Assembly: GCF_900105625.1 (NCBI RefSeq)
Contig: NZ_FNSD01000001.1
Span: 2,976,001-3,040,000, forward strand
Direction: 5' to 3'
Length of the DNA: 64,000 bases
From: Terriglobus roseus
GTDB lineage: Bacteria; Acidobacteriota; Terriglobia; Terriglobales; Acidobacteriaceae
Shown: piece after piece, positions 18,638 through 26,870 of the stretch
Position numbering within the stretch: the first letter of the stretch is position 1
Layout: each line of letters begins with the position of its first letter
Program-made: the position numbers and the translations under genes
Notes under the pieces: generated by a model
Database searches by the model: none
The model's input: the letters and a program-made list of their open reading frames with translations, nothing else
What the model was told of the DNA's origin: nothing

Positions 18638-21600
18638 TTACTGTGAGCAGACGTTATTCTTTGGAACGTCTTTCGTGAACGGTGCAGCAACTTCGTCCAC
18701 GCTTTGCAGTTTGCCGTTGACTGCGACGCACTGGACCTTCGCCACGTCATCAATCGCTGTCAATGGATCACCGCCGACGATGATCAGGTCCGCAAGTTTG
18801 CCCGGCTCCAGCGTGCCCAGATCTTTACCATAGCCGTAAGCTCTGGCTGCCATCGAGGTTGCCGTGGTCAATGCCTCCCATGGCTGCATGCCGCCGTATT
18901 TCACCTGGGCGCGAAGATTCAGGTGAAGACTGGTTGCGGGGATATCGAGTGGGGAATCCGTGCCGGCGAGAACGATGCCGCCGGTATGTAAGTCATTTGC
19001 TACCGTCGACTCTTCATCGCGAAGATGGACATAGGCTGCCTTCTGATCGCTTGCCTTTGCAGTGTTGAACGCGGTCACTACGCGGCCATGCTCCCAAGGC
19101 GGCGCTACAGCCTGGCGCGGGTCGCTGACGATGCCCGCATCTTCCGCGTACTGCGCCTGCGCGAACGTTGTGGAGATCGTCCACATGCCGCTCTTCGCCA
19201 GCAGCGTCTGCACGTCACCGTAGGAGTGGCCAGAGAGCGATCGGGAATAAGCCCATCCGAAACGGGACGTGGCCGAGAGGTGCGACATGCCGTCCTCACC
19301 CAGTGCTACGGCTGGCAGCAGGTAATGGCTCGCGGTGTCCACGCCCATCTGCGTGTGCGCGAAGTCGATGCCCTTCTTCGCCCATGCAAATGGCAGGCGG
19401 ACGTACAGCTTCACCATGTCGAAGTCCAGCGCCTTCAGCCGCAGGAACTCGCGCTGCAACTGCTCCTCGCTGGTGGTCGCAATCATCATGGGATAGTAGA
19501 CGCGCTCGCCATCGACTGCCTCACCAGTTGAGAAAGTGCGTGGTCCGACGGCTGCACCGGAGCGATAGCTCTCGTTGTGTTCCACGCTGCGATAAGCGTT
19601 GTCTGCAATGCCGCGTGTGGTGGTAACACCGTAGCTCAACCACAGTCGGCCCATGCGTGCGCCGTAATAAATGCCGTTATCGCTGTCGGGGTGTGCGTGG
19701 TTCTCCCAAAGGCCCGGCAGGACGGTGCTGTCCGGCGCTTCAATCGTGCGTGTGATGCCAGCCGGTGGAGTTGCCTTGTGCGGCCCAACACTGGTGATGC
19801 GGTTGTCCGTGACGACGATATCGACGTCTGTCAGCAAACCCGGCCCGGTACCCTGCCATACCTTGCCTGCATGGATAAGCAGCTTCTGCTTCGGCTTCGC
19901 GAAGGTGTAGGTCAGCGGCATGGCAACAGGCGTGACCTTGCTCGTCGCACGGTCCAGCAACTTCAGCTTGCCGTTATTCAGGTACAGAATCGTCTTCGAA
20001 TCTGCACTGACGGACGGAGCATCCGTGGTCTCGTCATTGAGCTTTACAGCTTTACCTGTGGGGTGCCCGTCGGCGTCAACAGGCATTGCATAGAGCAGGT
20101 CATCCAGAACAAAGATCATCTCCTTGCCATCGGGTGTGTACGTCGGGCCGTCTTCCGTGCGGGTCGTTACAGACTCGAAGGGTGCCGCCGCATACCAGTG
20201 TTGCTTTAGCGTTGCGATGTCCACAGTGAGGATTGCGCTTGTGCCTTCACGGAAGCGCTTTGTATACGGGCGAATCGTGGCGATGGCGACTGTCTTACCG
20301 TTTGGGGAGAATGACGCGCGACCCGGGAAGAAGGTTGATGCCGCAAGTGGCTTCACCATGCCGCTGGCGACGTCTGCCAGTAAGGTGGCACCGGTCTGGT
20401 CCTGGAAGGCCATCCACTTGCCATCGGGTGACCAAGCCGGCATAATCTGCGCGGTCTGCTGCGGCGCCAAGCGCTTGTCGCCGGCATCGGTAGCTTCGCT
20501 CATGCTGTGCAGGTAAATGTTCTCGATGCCATCGCGATCACTGATGTAGGCCAGCTTGGTTCCGTCCGGGCTCCACGCGGGACCTTGCTTGTAGAACGTA
20601 TCGTTGGTGATGGCCTTTGGTGTGCCTCCCACGGGCATGACGTAGAGCTGATTCAGCGCGACGAAGGCAACGCTCTTACCATCGGGCGAGAGCGCCGGCG
20701 CGTAGATGCCCTTCACCTGCTTCGCGACTGTTGAATCGAAGTTGTGGACCTTATGCGGAAACCCGTGCGGCTGGTAGGGAATTGCCGCCGTGAAAGAAAT
20801 CTCCGACTCCATGCCGCTGCTGACGTCCATCTTCACGATGTGGCCGCTGCCCGTATACACCAGCTGCGTCGGCGAAAGCCATACAGCCGGGAACGGAAAC
20901 ACGTCCTTCGACTTTGCAACGGTGGGGGAGCCTTTGCCGTCAGTGCCCACGATCTTCATCAGTCCCGTGTTCACGGCGCGTGGGTCACTTGCTTCGAACT
21001 CGATATAGGCCAGGTGCTTCGCATCAGGCGACCACGACGGCGCTTCAACGCGGTTCGCTCCACCCACCTTCAGCAGCTCCACCTGCTTGCCGTTGGCGAC
21101 ATCGATTGCCTGAACGGAGGTGGCTGTGAGACCGACACCGCTTACAAAGGCGATCTTTTTACCGTCGGGCGACCACGACGGGCCGAACTCGTCCGCGTCG
21201 CTTTTCGTGATCTGCGTCGGCTCACCACCGGCAACGGGCACGGTCCAGATGTCATACGAGCCTTGCGATGATCCATCCGCACCGGTCTTAAACGCACGGT
21301 CGCTGGTAAAGACGATGGTTTTGCCGTCAGGGCTGATACGCGGCTCTCGATCGTCACCGTGACCGAAGGTTACCTGCTTCAAGCCAGTGCCATCCGGTTT
21401 CATCGTCCAGATATGAAAGGTGCCGCCCGCATAGCACTGCAGCGCAACGATGTCCCCAACCTTGGACCAGTCCGGGTGTGACGCTTCCTGGAAAGGCTGG
21501 GTCAGCCGCTTTGCCGTTCCACCTGCCATGGGTAGTGAGTAGATGAGGCCCTGAAAGTCAGCGAGAATCGTCTTGCCGTCCGGCGAAACAGTTACCTGGG

Positions 21601-21736
21601 CATTAGTGGCTTCGCTGATCGTGATGGTGCTTGCATCGGACTTGGCAGCGGGCTTCGTAGGTGCGGCATACAAACCGGAAGCGGAAACGGCAGCAAGTGC
21701 AAGACTGGCAAGGGCGCTGCTTAGATCGATCTTCAT
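18638..21736 (-). CDS. Exported propeller-amidohydrolase, paralogue of the 12366 gene
   Basis: 1,032 residues with a signal peptide (to about LYAAP). The architecture matches the protein at 12366-15440: propeller repeats, then an amidohydrolase barrel with GLWENHAHPDS as the H-X-H site and AGTDSP as the acidic site. The two share blocks such as GGTAKRLT and GHGDDREPR. It ends in NNVCSQ, with a terminal cysteine the other copy lacks. It follows a TonB receptor on the minus strand by 93 bases, mirroring the receptor-amidohydrolase pairing on the plus strand. Probably a related substrate with different specificity. Confidence 0.88.
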   Translation of the reverse strand: MKIDLSSALASLALAAVSASGLYAAPTKPAAKSDASTITISEATNAQVTVSPDGKTILADFQGLIYSLPMAGGTAKRLTQPFQEASHPDWSKVGDIVALQCYAGGTFHIWTMKPDGTGLKQVTFGHGDDREPRISPDGKTIVFTSDRAFKTGADGSSQGSYDIWTVPVAGGEPTQITKSDADEFGPSWSPDGKKIAFVSGVGLTATSVQAIDVANGKQVELLKVGGANRVEAPSWSPDAKHLAYIEFEASDPRAVNTGLMKIVGTDGKGSPTVAKSKDVFPFPAVWLSPTQLVYTGSGHIVKMDVSSGMESEISFTAAIPYQPHGFPHKVHNFDSTVAKQVKGIYAPALSPDGKSVAFVALNQLYVMPVGGTPKAITNDTFYKQGPAWSPDGTKLAYISDRDGIENIYLHSMSEATDAGDKRLAPQQTAQIMPAWSPDGKWMAFQDQTGATLLADVASGMVKPLAASTFFPGRASFSPNGKTVAIATIRPYTKRFREGTSAILTVDIATLKQHWYAAAPFESVTTRTEDGPTYTPDGKEMIFVLDDLLYAMPVDADGHPTGKAVKLNDETTDAPSVSADSKTILYLNNGKLKLLDRATSKVTPVAMPLTYTFAKPKQKLLIHAGKVWQGTGPGLLTDVDIVVTDNRITSVGPHKATPPAGITRTIEAPDSTVLPGLWENHAHPDSDNGIYYGARMGRLWLSYGVTTTRGIADNAYRSVEHNESYRSGAAVGPRTFSTGEAVDGERVYYPMMIATTSEEQLQREFLRLKALDFDMVKLYVRLPFAWAKKGIDFAHTQMGVDTASHYLLPAVALGEDGMSHLSATSRFGWAYSRSLSGHSYGDVQTLLAKSGMWTISTTFAQAQYAEDAGIVSDPRQAVAPPWEHGRVVTAFNTAKASDQKAAYVHLRDEESTVANDLHTGGIVLAGTDSPLDIPATSLHLNLRAQVKYGGMQPWEALTTATSMAARAYGYGKDLGTLEPGKLADLIIVGGDPLTAIDDVAKVQCVAVNGKLQSVDEVAAPFTKDVPKNNVCSQ

Positions 21737-21829
21737 CGCGGAACGTGCTCCTGATTATTTGGGGTCTGTAAAGGAAGAAGGCGACACGTGCGAGACATCA
21801 ATCGCGCGTGCCGCCAGTGTACTCGTGCC

Positions 21830-24800
21830 CTAGAACGAGAAGCGGCCGATGAACTGCAGCGAACGTGCCTGGTATTCGAACGGCGCGCCGGACGATGCAG
21901 TTGCGGTGCCATAGGCAGTTGCGCCCGTGCCATTGGTGGCAGTTGTCGCAAAGTTACCAAAGTTGGAATGATTTGCCAGGTTGAAGGCTTCGATCGCAAC
22001 GATCGCGCGGTAACGCTCGTGTAGCTTAAAGCTCTCCTGCAGCCGCACGTCCACGCGCTGATACGGCGTGCCACGGAAGCCGTCACGCTGAATCACGTAA
22101 TAGCCGTATGCCGTATCGTTGTAGACCTTCGACAGCGGTGCGTAGATCTTGGTGCACGTGGTGGTTGGGCACGCACCGTTGAAGGTGGGCGCAACCGGCG
22201 TTACACCTGCGGCGAAGGTGCGTGTGCTGCCGACATAACCGTTCACCGAACCGCCAGACGATGTGGCAAATGCCAGACCCGATCCGAAGTGATAGAGGCT
22301 TGAGAGTGACAGGCCGTACTTCCACTGGTACTCGCCATTCACCGTCAATGTATGACGCTGATCGTCTGTGCCATTTGCCCATTCCTGTTGAAGACCCGGC
22401 TTAAAGGGCTTGTTCGGATATGAGAATGCTCCGTTTGTGGAGTTCTTCGTGCGACCCCACGTGTAGGCAAGTGCACCGGTGAAGCCGTGTGCTGCGGCAT
22501 GCTTGATGCCAACCTGCAACGCGTCCGCAATGACGCCCGCTCCCGGCATCGTGGCGAAGTTACGCACGGATCCGCCGAAGAGATTGTTGCAGACTGCCTT
22601 TGCTGCGGCTCCGTTTGGGTTCCCATTATTCGGTGCACCCGTGGCCAGATTTGCCACACTGTCGAGCGTGATGCCACCGTTGCCACAGACTCGGCTCCCG
22701 TACTGTGCCGCGGTAATTGCAGCGGTTGGATTCAGGTTCCGCTGGGCGTTCGCTGGATCCTGGAGCAGGTTACCGCTCAGTGCAACGAAGTCGTCGTACA
22801 CACGCATGTGAACGAAGTCAGCAGACATGGTCGTTTTATATCCAAGCTCCTGCTGTGCGCCAAGGGAAAGTTGCAGGGCATAGGGCGTCTTCGATCCACG
22901 CAGCACTGGCTGCGGCGAGCTTACATATCCTGCAGGGTTCGCTGCGGGATTCTGACCCGCAAACGGACTGGGCAAAGTAAGCGGTGTGGCCGTCGAACCG
23001 GAAACTGTCGCCTGCAGAGCTCTCGACGTGCTGCTGTAAAGCTGCTCGTCGATGATGGCGTTTGCCACCTGATCCGCAAAATACAAACCGCCGCCGCCGC
23101 GAATGGCTGTCTTGCCCCGGCCGCTCGGGTCATAGGAGAAGCCAAGGCGTGGCGCGAAGTTTGCGTTCGGATTGGAGTTGGGTGTCAACAGACCGGCAGT
23201 CGGCACGAATGACGTGTTGTACGCGCCAAGATCGTTGTCATAGCGAACGCCAAGGTTCAGTGTCAGGTTCGAGAGAATCTTCCAGTCGTCCTGTGCCCAG
23301 ACCCCGATGATGTTCCGCCCGATGCTGATGTCGTAACTGCCGAAGGCCTGTGTGAAGATTTCACCGCCGCCGCAGTACGAATTAATGGCCGAATAGTTCC
23401 AGGTGGCTGGATCCAGCGTGCCATTGGGGAAAAACGAGTTGTACAAGGTCTTCAACTGTGCCGAGGTATAGCTGCTGTACGCGGCTGCCGCCGTGCAAGT
23501 GGTCAGCCCGCCGCGAAGGTACTGCGGGAAGGTGCCCCCATGCAGTGTATGAAGATACTCGCCGCCAAGCTTGAAGCTGTGCTTGCCCTTCACCCAGAAC
23601 AGGTCGTCGCGATACTGCTGCGTATATTGGCTGAAAACTTCGGGCTGGTTGTAAGGCTCGCCCACGGTCGCCAGTGGTAGCGTCAGCACGATGGACTTAT
23701 TGTCATAAAACGGCAGGATCTGAAACTGGAAGTAGTGGAAGCCCGTGTGAACGTCATTCACCATGTGATCGTTCACGTTATGATTCCAGTCGAAGACATA
23801 GCCCGACGAAGATACGGTCTGGCTGTAGGACTGGCTGGGGTCACTCCCCCCGACGAAGCTATTGTTTGAGTTGAAGGCATCACCGCGAAGGAAGAAGTGA
23901 TTGCGGTCGCTGCGCTGGTAGTCTACGCGGCCCAGATACTCATTGTTCTTGAGAATGCTGGGGTGCGTGAAGACGCTGCCCACACCGCTGGTGACAAAAG
24001 GACTGATCGAGGTTGTGTTCGGCTGATGTTCTCCTTCGTAGGATCCGAAGAACCACATCTTGTCCCGTTTGATCTTGCCACCGAGTGTGCCGCCATACTG
24101 CTGATCGGCGAAATCCGGGACGACATTCGCAACCGTCGCACCAAGCACATTCTTGTTGTATTTCAGGATCGGATCGGCCTGGTTGAAATAAGAGTTGCGG
24201 AAGTAACCGAAGGCGCCACCGTGGAGGGCGTTGGTTCCCGTCTTGCTTTGAAGATTGACGTAGATGCCGGCGGAGCGGCCGCTGGTTGCGTCGAAGCGAT
24301 CGGTGATGATCTGAAATTGCGAGATGGCATCCTGCGAAACCTTAGGCTGGCCAAAGCTTGATCCCACCGAATCCTGCGAGTACTGCAGGCCGTCGAGCGT
24401 GATCTGGAACTTTCCCGTCTCCGCGTCGCCTGCATTGGTCGACTGGCCAGAGGCTGCGGGTGTGTTGCCGAAGGAGTTTGCCTTGATACCGGGAATCAGC
24501 GCGGACAACTGCACGTAGTTGCGGCCGTTCACCGGGATGTCCTGTACCTCCTGCGGAGTCACATTGCCCGCGACTGCTGAGGAGGTGGTATCGATCGCAA
24601 CCTCGCTTGCCTGTACTTCCACCACGGTGTTCGAGGTGGCCGCCGACAGGGTGATATCCACCGTTGCAAGCTGACCAACCAGCAACAGGATCTTCTGCTC
24701 CACCGTGCCGAAACTTGGGGCGGAGACTGTGATGAGGTAGTCGCCTGCTGTGAGGGACGGCAGAAGCCATGTGCCCTGGCCACTGGACTTCGCATGGAAC

Positions 24801-24952
24801 TCGGCAGCACCAACCTGCTTCACGTTGATCGTGGCGCCAGAAACCACGGCACCACTGGCGTCGACCACTTTACCCGTCAGGCCGGTCTGTTGCGCCACTG
24901 CGGATGCTGCGGAGAGGAAAACAATCGGTGCAACGCGGCGGAGCATCTTCAT
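21830..24952 (-). CDS. TonB-dependent receptor, Oar-like with carboxypeptidase-regulatory domain
   Basis: 1,040 residues with a signal peptide ending near AVAQQ. The N-terminal Cna_B-like domain reads TGLTGKVVDASGAVVSGATI. The plug contains PVNGRNYVQLSALIPGI. The barrel ends QFIGRFSF with the terminal phenylalanine typical of outer-membrane barrels. It lies upstream of the second propeller-amidohydrolase on the same strand and downstream of the lyase-like gene, so the three may be used together. The 333-base gap ahead suggests its own promoter. Confidence 0.88.
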   Translation of the reverse strand: MKMLRRVAPIVFLSAASAVAQQTGLTGKVVDASGAVVSGATINVKQVGAAEFHAKSSGQGTWLLPSLTAGDYLITVSAPSFGTVEQKILLLVGQLATVDITLSAATSNTVVEVQASEVAIDTTSSAVAGNVTPQEVQDIPVNGRNYVQLSALIPGIKANSFGNTPAASGQSTNAGDAETGKFQITLDGLQYSQDSVGSSFGQPKVSQDAISQFQIITDRFDATSGRSAGIYVNLQSKTGTNALHGGAFGYFRNSYFNQADPILKYNKNVLGATVANVVPDFADQQYGGTLGGKIKRDKMWFFGSYEGEHQPNTTSISPFVTSGVGSVFTHPSILKNNEYLGRVDYQRSDRNHFFLRGDAFNSNNSFVGGSDPSQSYSQTVSSSGYVFDWNHNVNDHMVNDVHTGFHYFQFQILPFYDNKSIVLTLPLATVGEPYNQPEVFSQYTQQYRDDLFWVKGKHSFKLGGEYLHTLHGGTFPQYLRGGLTTCTAAAAYSSYTSAQLKTLYNSFFPNGTLDPATWNYSAINSYCGGGEIFTQAFGSYDISIGRNIIGVWAQDDWKILSNLTLNLGVRYDNDLGAYNTSFVPTAGLLTPNSNPNANFAPRLGFSYDPSGRGKTAIRGGGGLYFADQVANAIIDEQLYSSTSRALQATVSGSTATPLTLPSPFAGQNPAANPAGYVSSPQPVLRGSKTPYALQLSLGAQQELGYKTTMSADFVHMRVYDDFVALSGNLLQDPANAQRNLNPTAAITAAQYGSRVCGNGGITLDSVANLATGAPNNGNPNGAAAKAVCNNLFGGSVRNFATMPGAGVIADALQVGIKHAAAHGFTGALAYTWGRTKNSTNGAFSYPNKPFKPGLQQEWANGTDDQRHTLTVNGEYQWKYGLSLSSLYHFGSGLAFATSSGGSVNGYVGSTRTFAAGVTPVAPTFNGACPTTTCTKIYAPLSKVYNDTAYGYYVIQRDGFRGTPYQRVDVRLQESFKLHERYRAIVAIEAFNLANHSNFGNFATTATNGTGATAYGTATASSGAPFEYQARSLQFIGRFSF

Positions 24953-25285
24953 CGTGCAGGAACCTCGCTCAAAACAAAGTCAATACTTCGTGGGCTGGGT
25001 GCGACGGAAAGACATCAGCTTGAACTGCGTTTTCATTTACAGCGATGAGGCGGTGGGACAGGATGGATTTCTGAACAGAAGGTCGCTTGCAAGGCGAATG
25101 CCCGGACGAGAGGAACGCCACAAGCTGCAGAAAGGATCTGCAGGTGTAAAGGCGGATATATCTCTTTCGGATCGTGGAGTCCGAAGGATGATTAGTGTAT
25201 GGACCGAACTATAAACGAAGATCTCGCGCGGCGTCTACATATCTGTAACAAGTTGGTCGCGCGAAAAGCAGTTGGCGCAATGTGT
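24953..25285. promoter_or_regulatory. Upstream region of the second TonB receptor
   Basis: 333 bases without a gene. A short inverted repeat, TTCGGA/TCCGAA around TCGTGGAG (about 25166-25185), may be an operator. No clear terminator for the lyase gene was seen. Confidence 0.35.
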
Positions 25286-26788
25286 CTACAACAGTTGCGC
25301 CTGTGCGGCCTTCATCAGATTGGACTGTTTCGCTGAGAGGTACTCGCGTTCCGCGTTGAGCCAGTTGGCATCTCTCTCCAATTGTGATGCCGCTCGTTGC
25401 AACTCGGGCTCTAGTGCAGACTTTGCAGGACCACCCTCAATACCTCGAACCGCGATAAAGTTTTCTGGATCCAGAGCGAGTTGAACCGTGGCGTAGGGCA
25501 CGTCGAAGCCTGCGGCAATTACGTCGCGATGAACGTCCAGCGCAAGCGCATCGTTATCGTCGGAAGTTGCATGACGCACGGAACGGGAGACGATGCCGTG
25601 TGCCTGATGGAAGGACATGCCAGTCGATCGAACGAGCGTATCCGCAAGCTCCGTTACGGTCAGGAAGCTGGTGCCCGCGCGGGTTCGCATCCGCTCGACG
25701 CTGAACGTCGCTTCGGACAGCGCACCAGCCAGCAACGTTGTTGACCGCTCCGCATCCGCGAAGGCGAGCGCGACCAGTGGCTGCAGCGAATCTTCGCCGT
25801 CATTCATATCCGTGAAGGGGGTGTTATGCAATGAGCCGAGGACCGACTGCGACTCCGTCAATGCACGTGATGCAAGGATGCGCGTGTGTTCCAGCGGAAC
25901 TGGATTACGCTTTTGCGGCATGATACTGCTGATTTGGACATAGCCTTCAGAGAGGCGTAGATAGCCAAACTCCGCAGTGGACCACAACAACATCTCCTGC
26001 GTAAATCGGCCCAGTGAGAGCATCGCCGTAGCCAGGACGCTGCATGCCTCCGCGACGTAATCCACTGATGCGATCGCACCGTAAGAGTTCGTGACAAGCC
26101 CGCGGAATCCCAGCGCCTCCTCGGTCATATGGCGATCGATGGAAAACCCTGTAGTTGAAATGGCGCAGGCGCCCAGAGGAGAGCGATTCACCCGCGCATA
26201 ACAACTGATGACACGTTCCGCATCGCGCTCCATCACCTCGATGTAAGCCATCAGAAAGTGTCCCAGCGTCGTTGGCTGCGCGGGCTGGTTATGTGTGTAG
26301 GCCGGCATGATGGCGTCGCGGTACTTCTGAGCGAAACCAAGAAGGGTTTGACGCAGCGCAAGCGCACTACCGAGTAAGTCCAGCAGGCGTTGCCGGAGCG
26401 TCATGCGGTACATCGTCAGATCGAGATCGTTGCGGGAACGCGCGGTGTGTATGCGCCCGGCATTGTCCGCTCCAGCGGCTTTCGCGAGTTCGGTCTCCAC
26501 ATAAAAGAAGAGATCCTCGACCGAGCCGTCATAGCGAACGGCGCTGATCGCTGCAAGATCGAGGGAGAGAATTGCGCGCAGGCACGCGGCCGCCTGTTCC
26601 TGCGACAGAATGCCCTGCTTCGTCAGCATCAGGACATGAGCCAGGTCGCACTCAATGAGCGATGGAAGAAAGAGTCGCTGCGCATCCGCGAAGACGTGCG
26701 CGAGAACCGTATCGCGGTAGACGTCTGCCGGAAACTTCGAGGTGCTTTCAGCGTTTCCGCCGTTGCCGGTTGTGTCGTTCGATCGCAA
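25286..26788 (-). CDS. Argininosuccinate lyase-family C-N lyase, divergent
   Basis: 500 residues of the fumarase/aspartase/ASL superfamily. The ASL-type motif ARSRNDLD and the catalytic serine loop SSIMPQKRNPVPLEH are clear, so an elimination that releases fumarate from an N-substituted aspartate is likely. Other ASL blocks differ: SPLGACAISTTGF replaces the usual GALAG segment and NTPFTDMNDGED the usual YNKDMQEDKE-like segment. A TTG start at 26788 is preferred because GGGAGAG lies five bases upstream; the frame can run to 26887, overlapping the receptor stop. Set among receptors and hydrolases rather than arginine genes, it is probably catabolic, comparable to EDDS lyase; this is inference. 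Confidence 0.75.
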   Translation of the reverse strand: MRSNDTTGNGGNAESTSKFPADVYRDTVLAHVFADAQRLFLPSLIECDLAHVLMLTKQGILSQEQAAACLRAILSLDLAAISAVRYDGSVEDLFFYVETELAKAAGADNAGRIHTARSRNDLDLTMYRMTLRQRLLDLLGSALALRQTLLGFAQKYRDAIMPAYTHNQPAQPTTLGHFLMAYIEVMERDAERVISCYARVNRSPLGACAISTTGFSIDRHMTEEALGFRGLVTNSYGAIASVDYVAEACSVLATAMLSLGRFTQEMLLWSTAEFGYLRLSEGYVQISSIMPQKRNPVPLEHTRILASRALTESQSVLGSLHNTPFTDMNDGEDSLQPLVALAFADAERSTTLLAGALSEATFSVERMRTRAGTSFLTVTELADTLVRSTGMSFHQAHGIVSRSVRHATSDDNDALALDVHRDVIAAGFDVPYATVQLALDPENFIAVRGIEGGPAKSALEPELQRAASQLERDANWLNAEREYLSAKQSNLMKAAQAQLL

Positions 26789-26870
26789 CGTTTCTCTCCC
26801 AGAGTGATGGTTCAAAGAAAGAACGACCGGGACGCTGCAAAGATCTGCCGCCTCCCGGTCGCAACATCCG

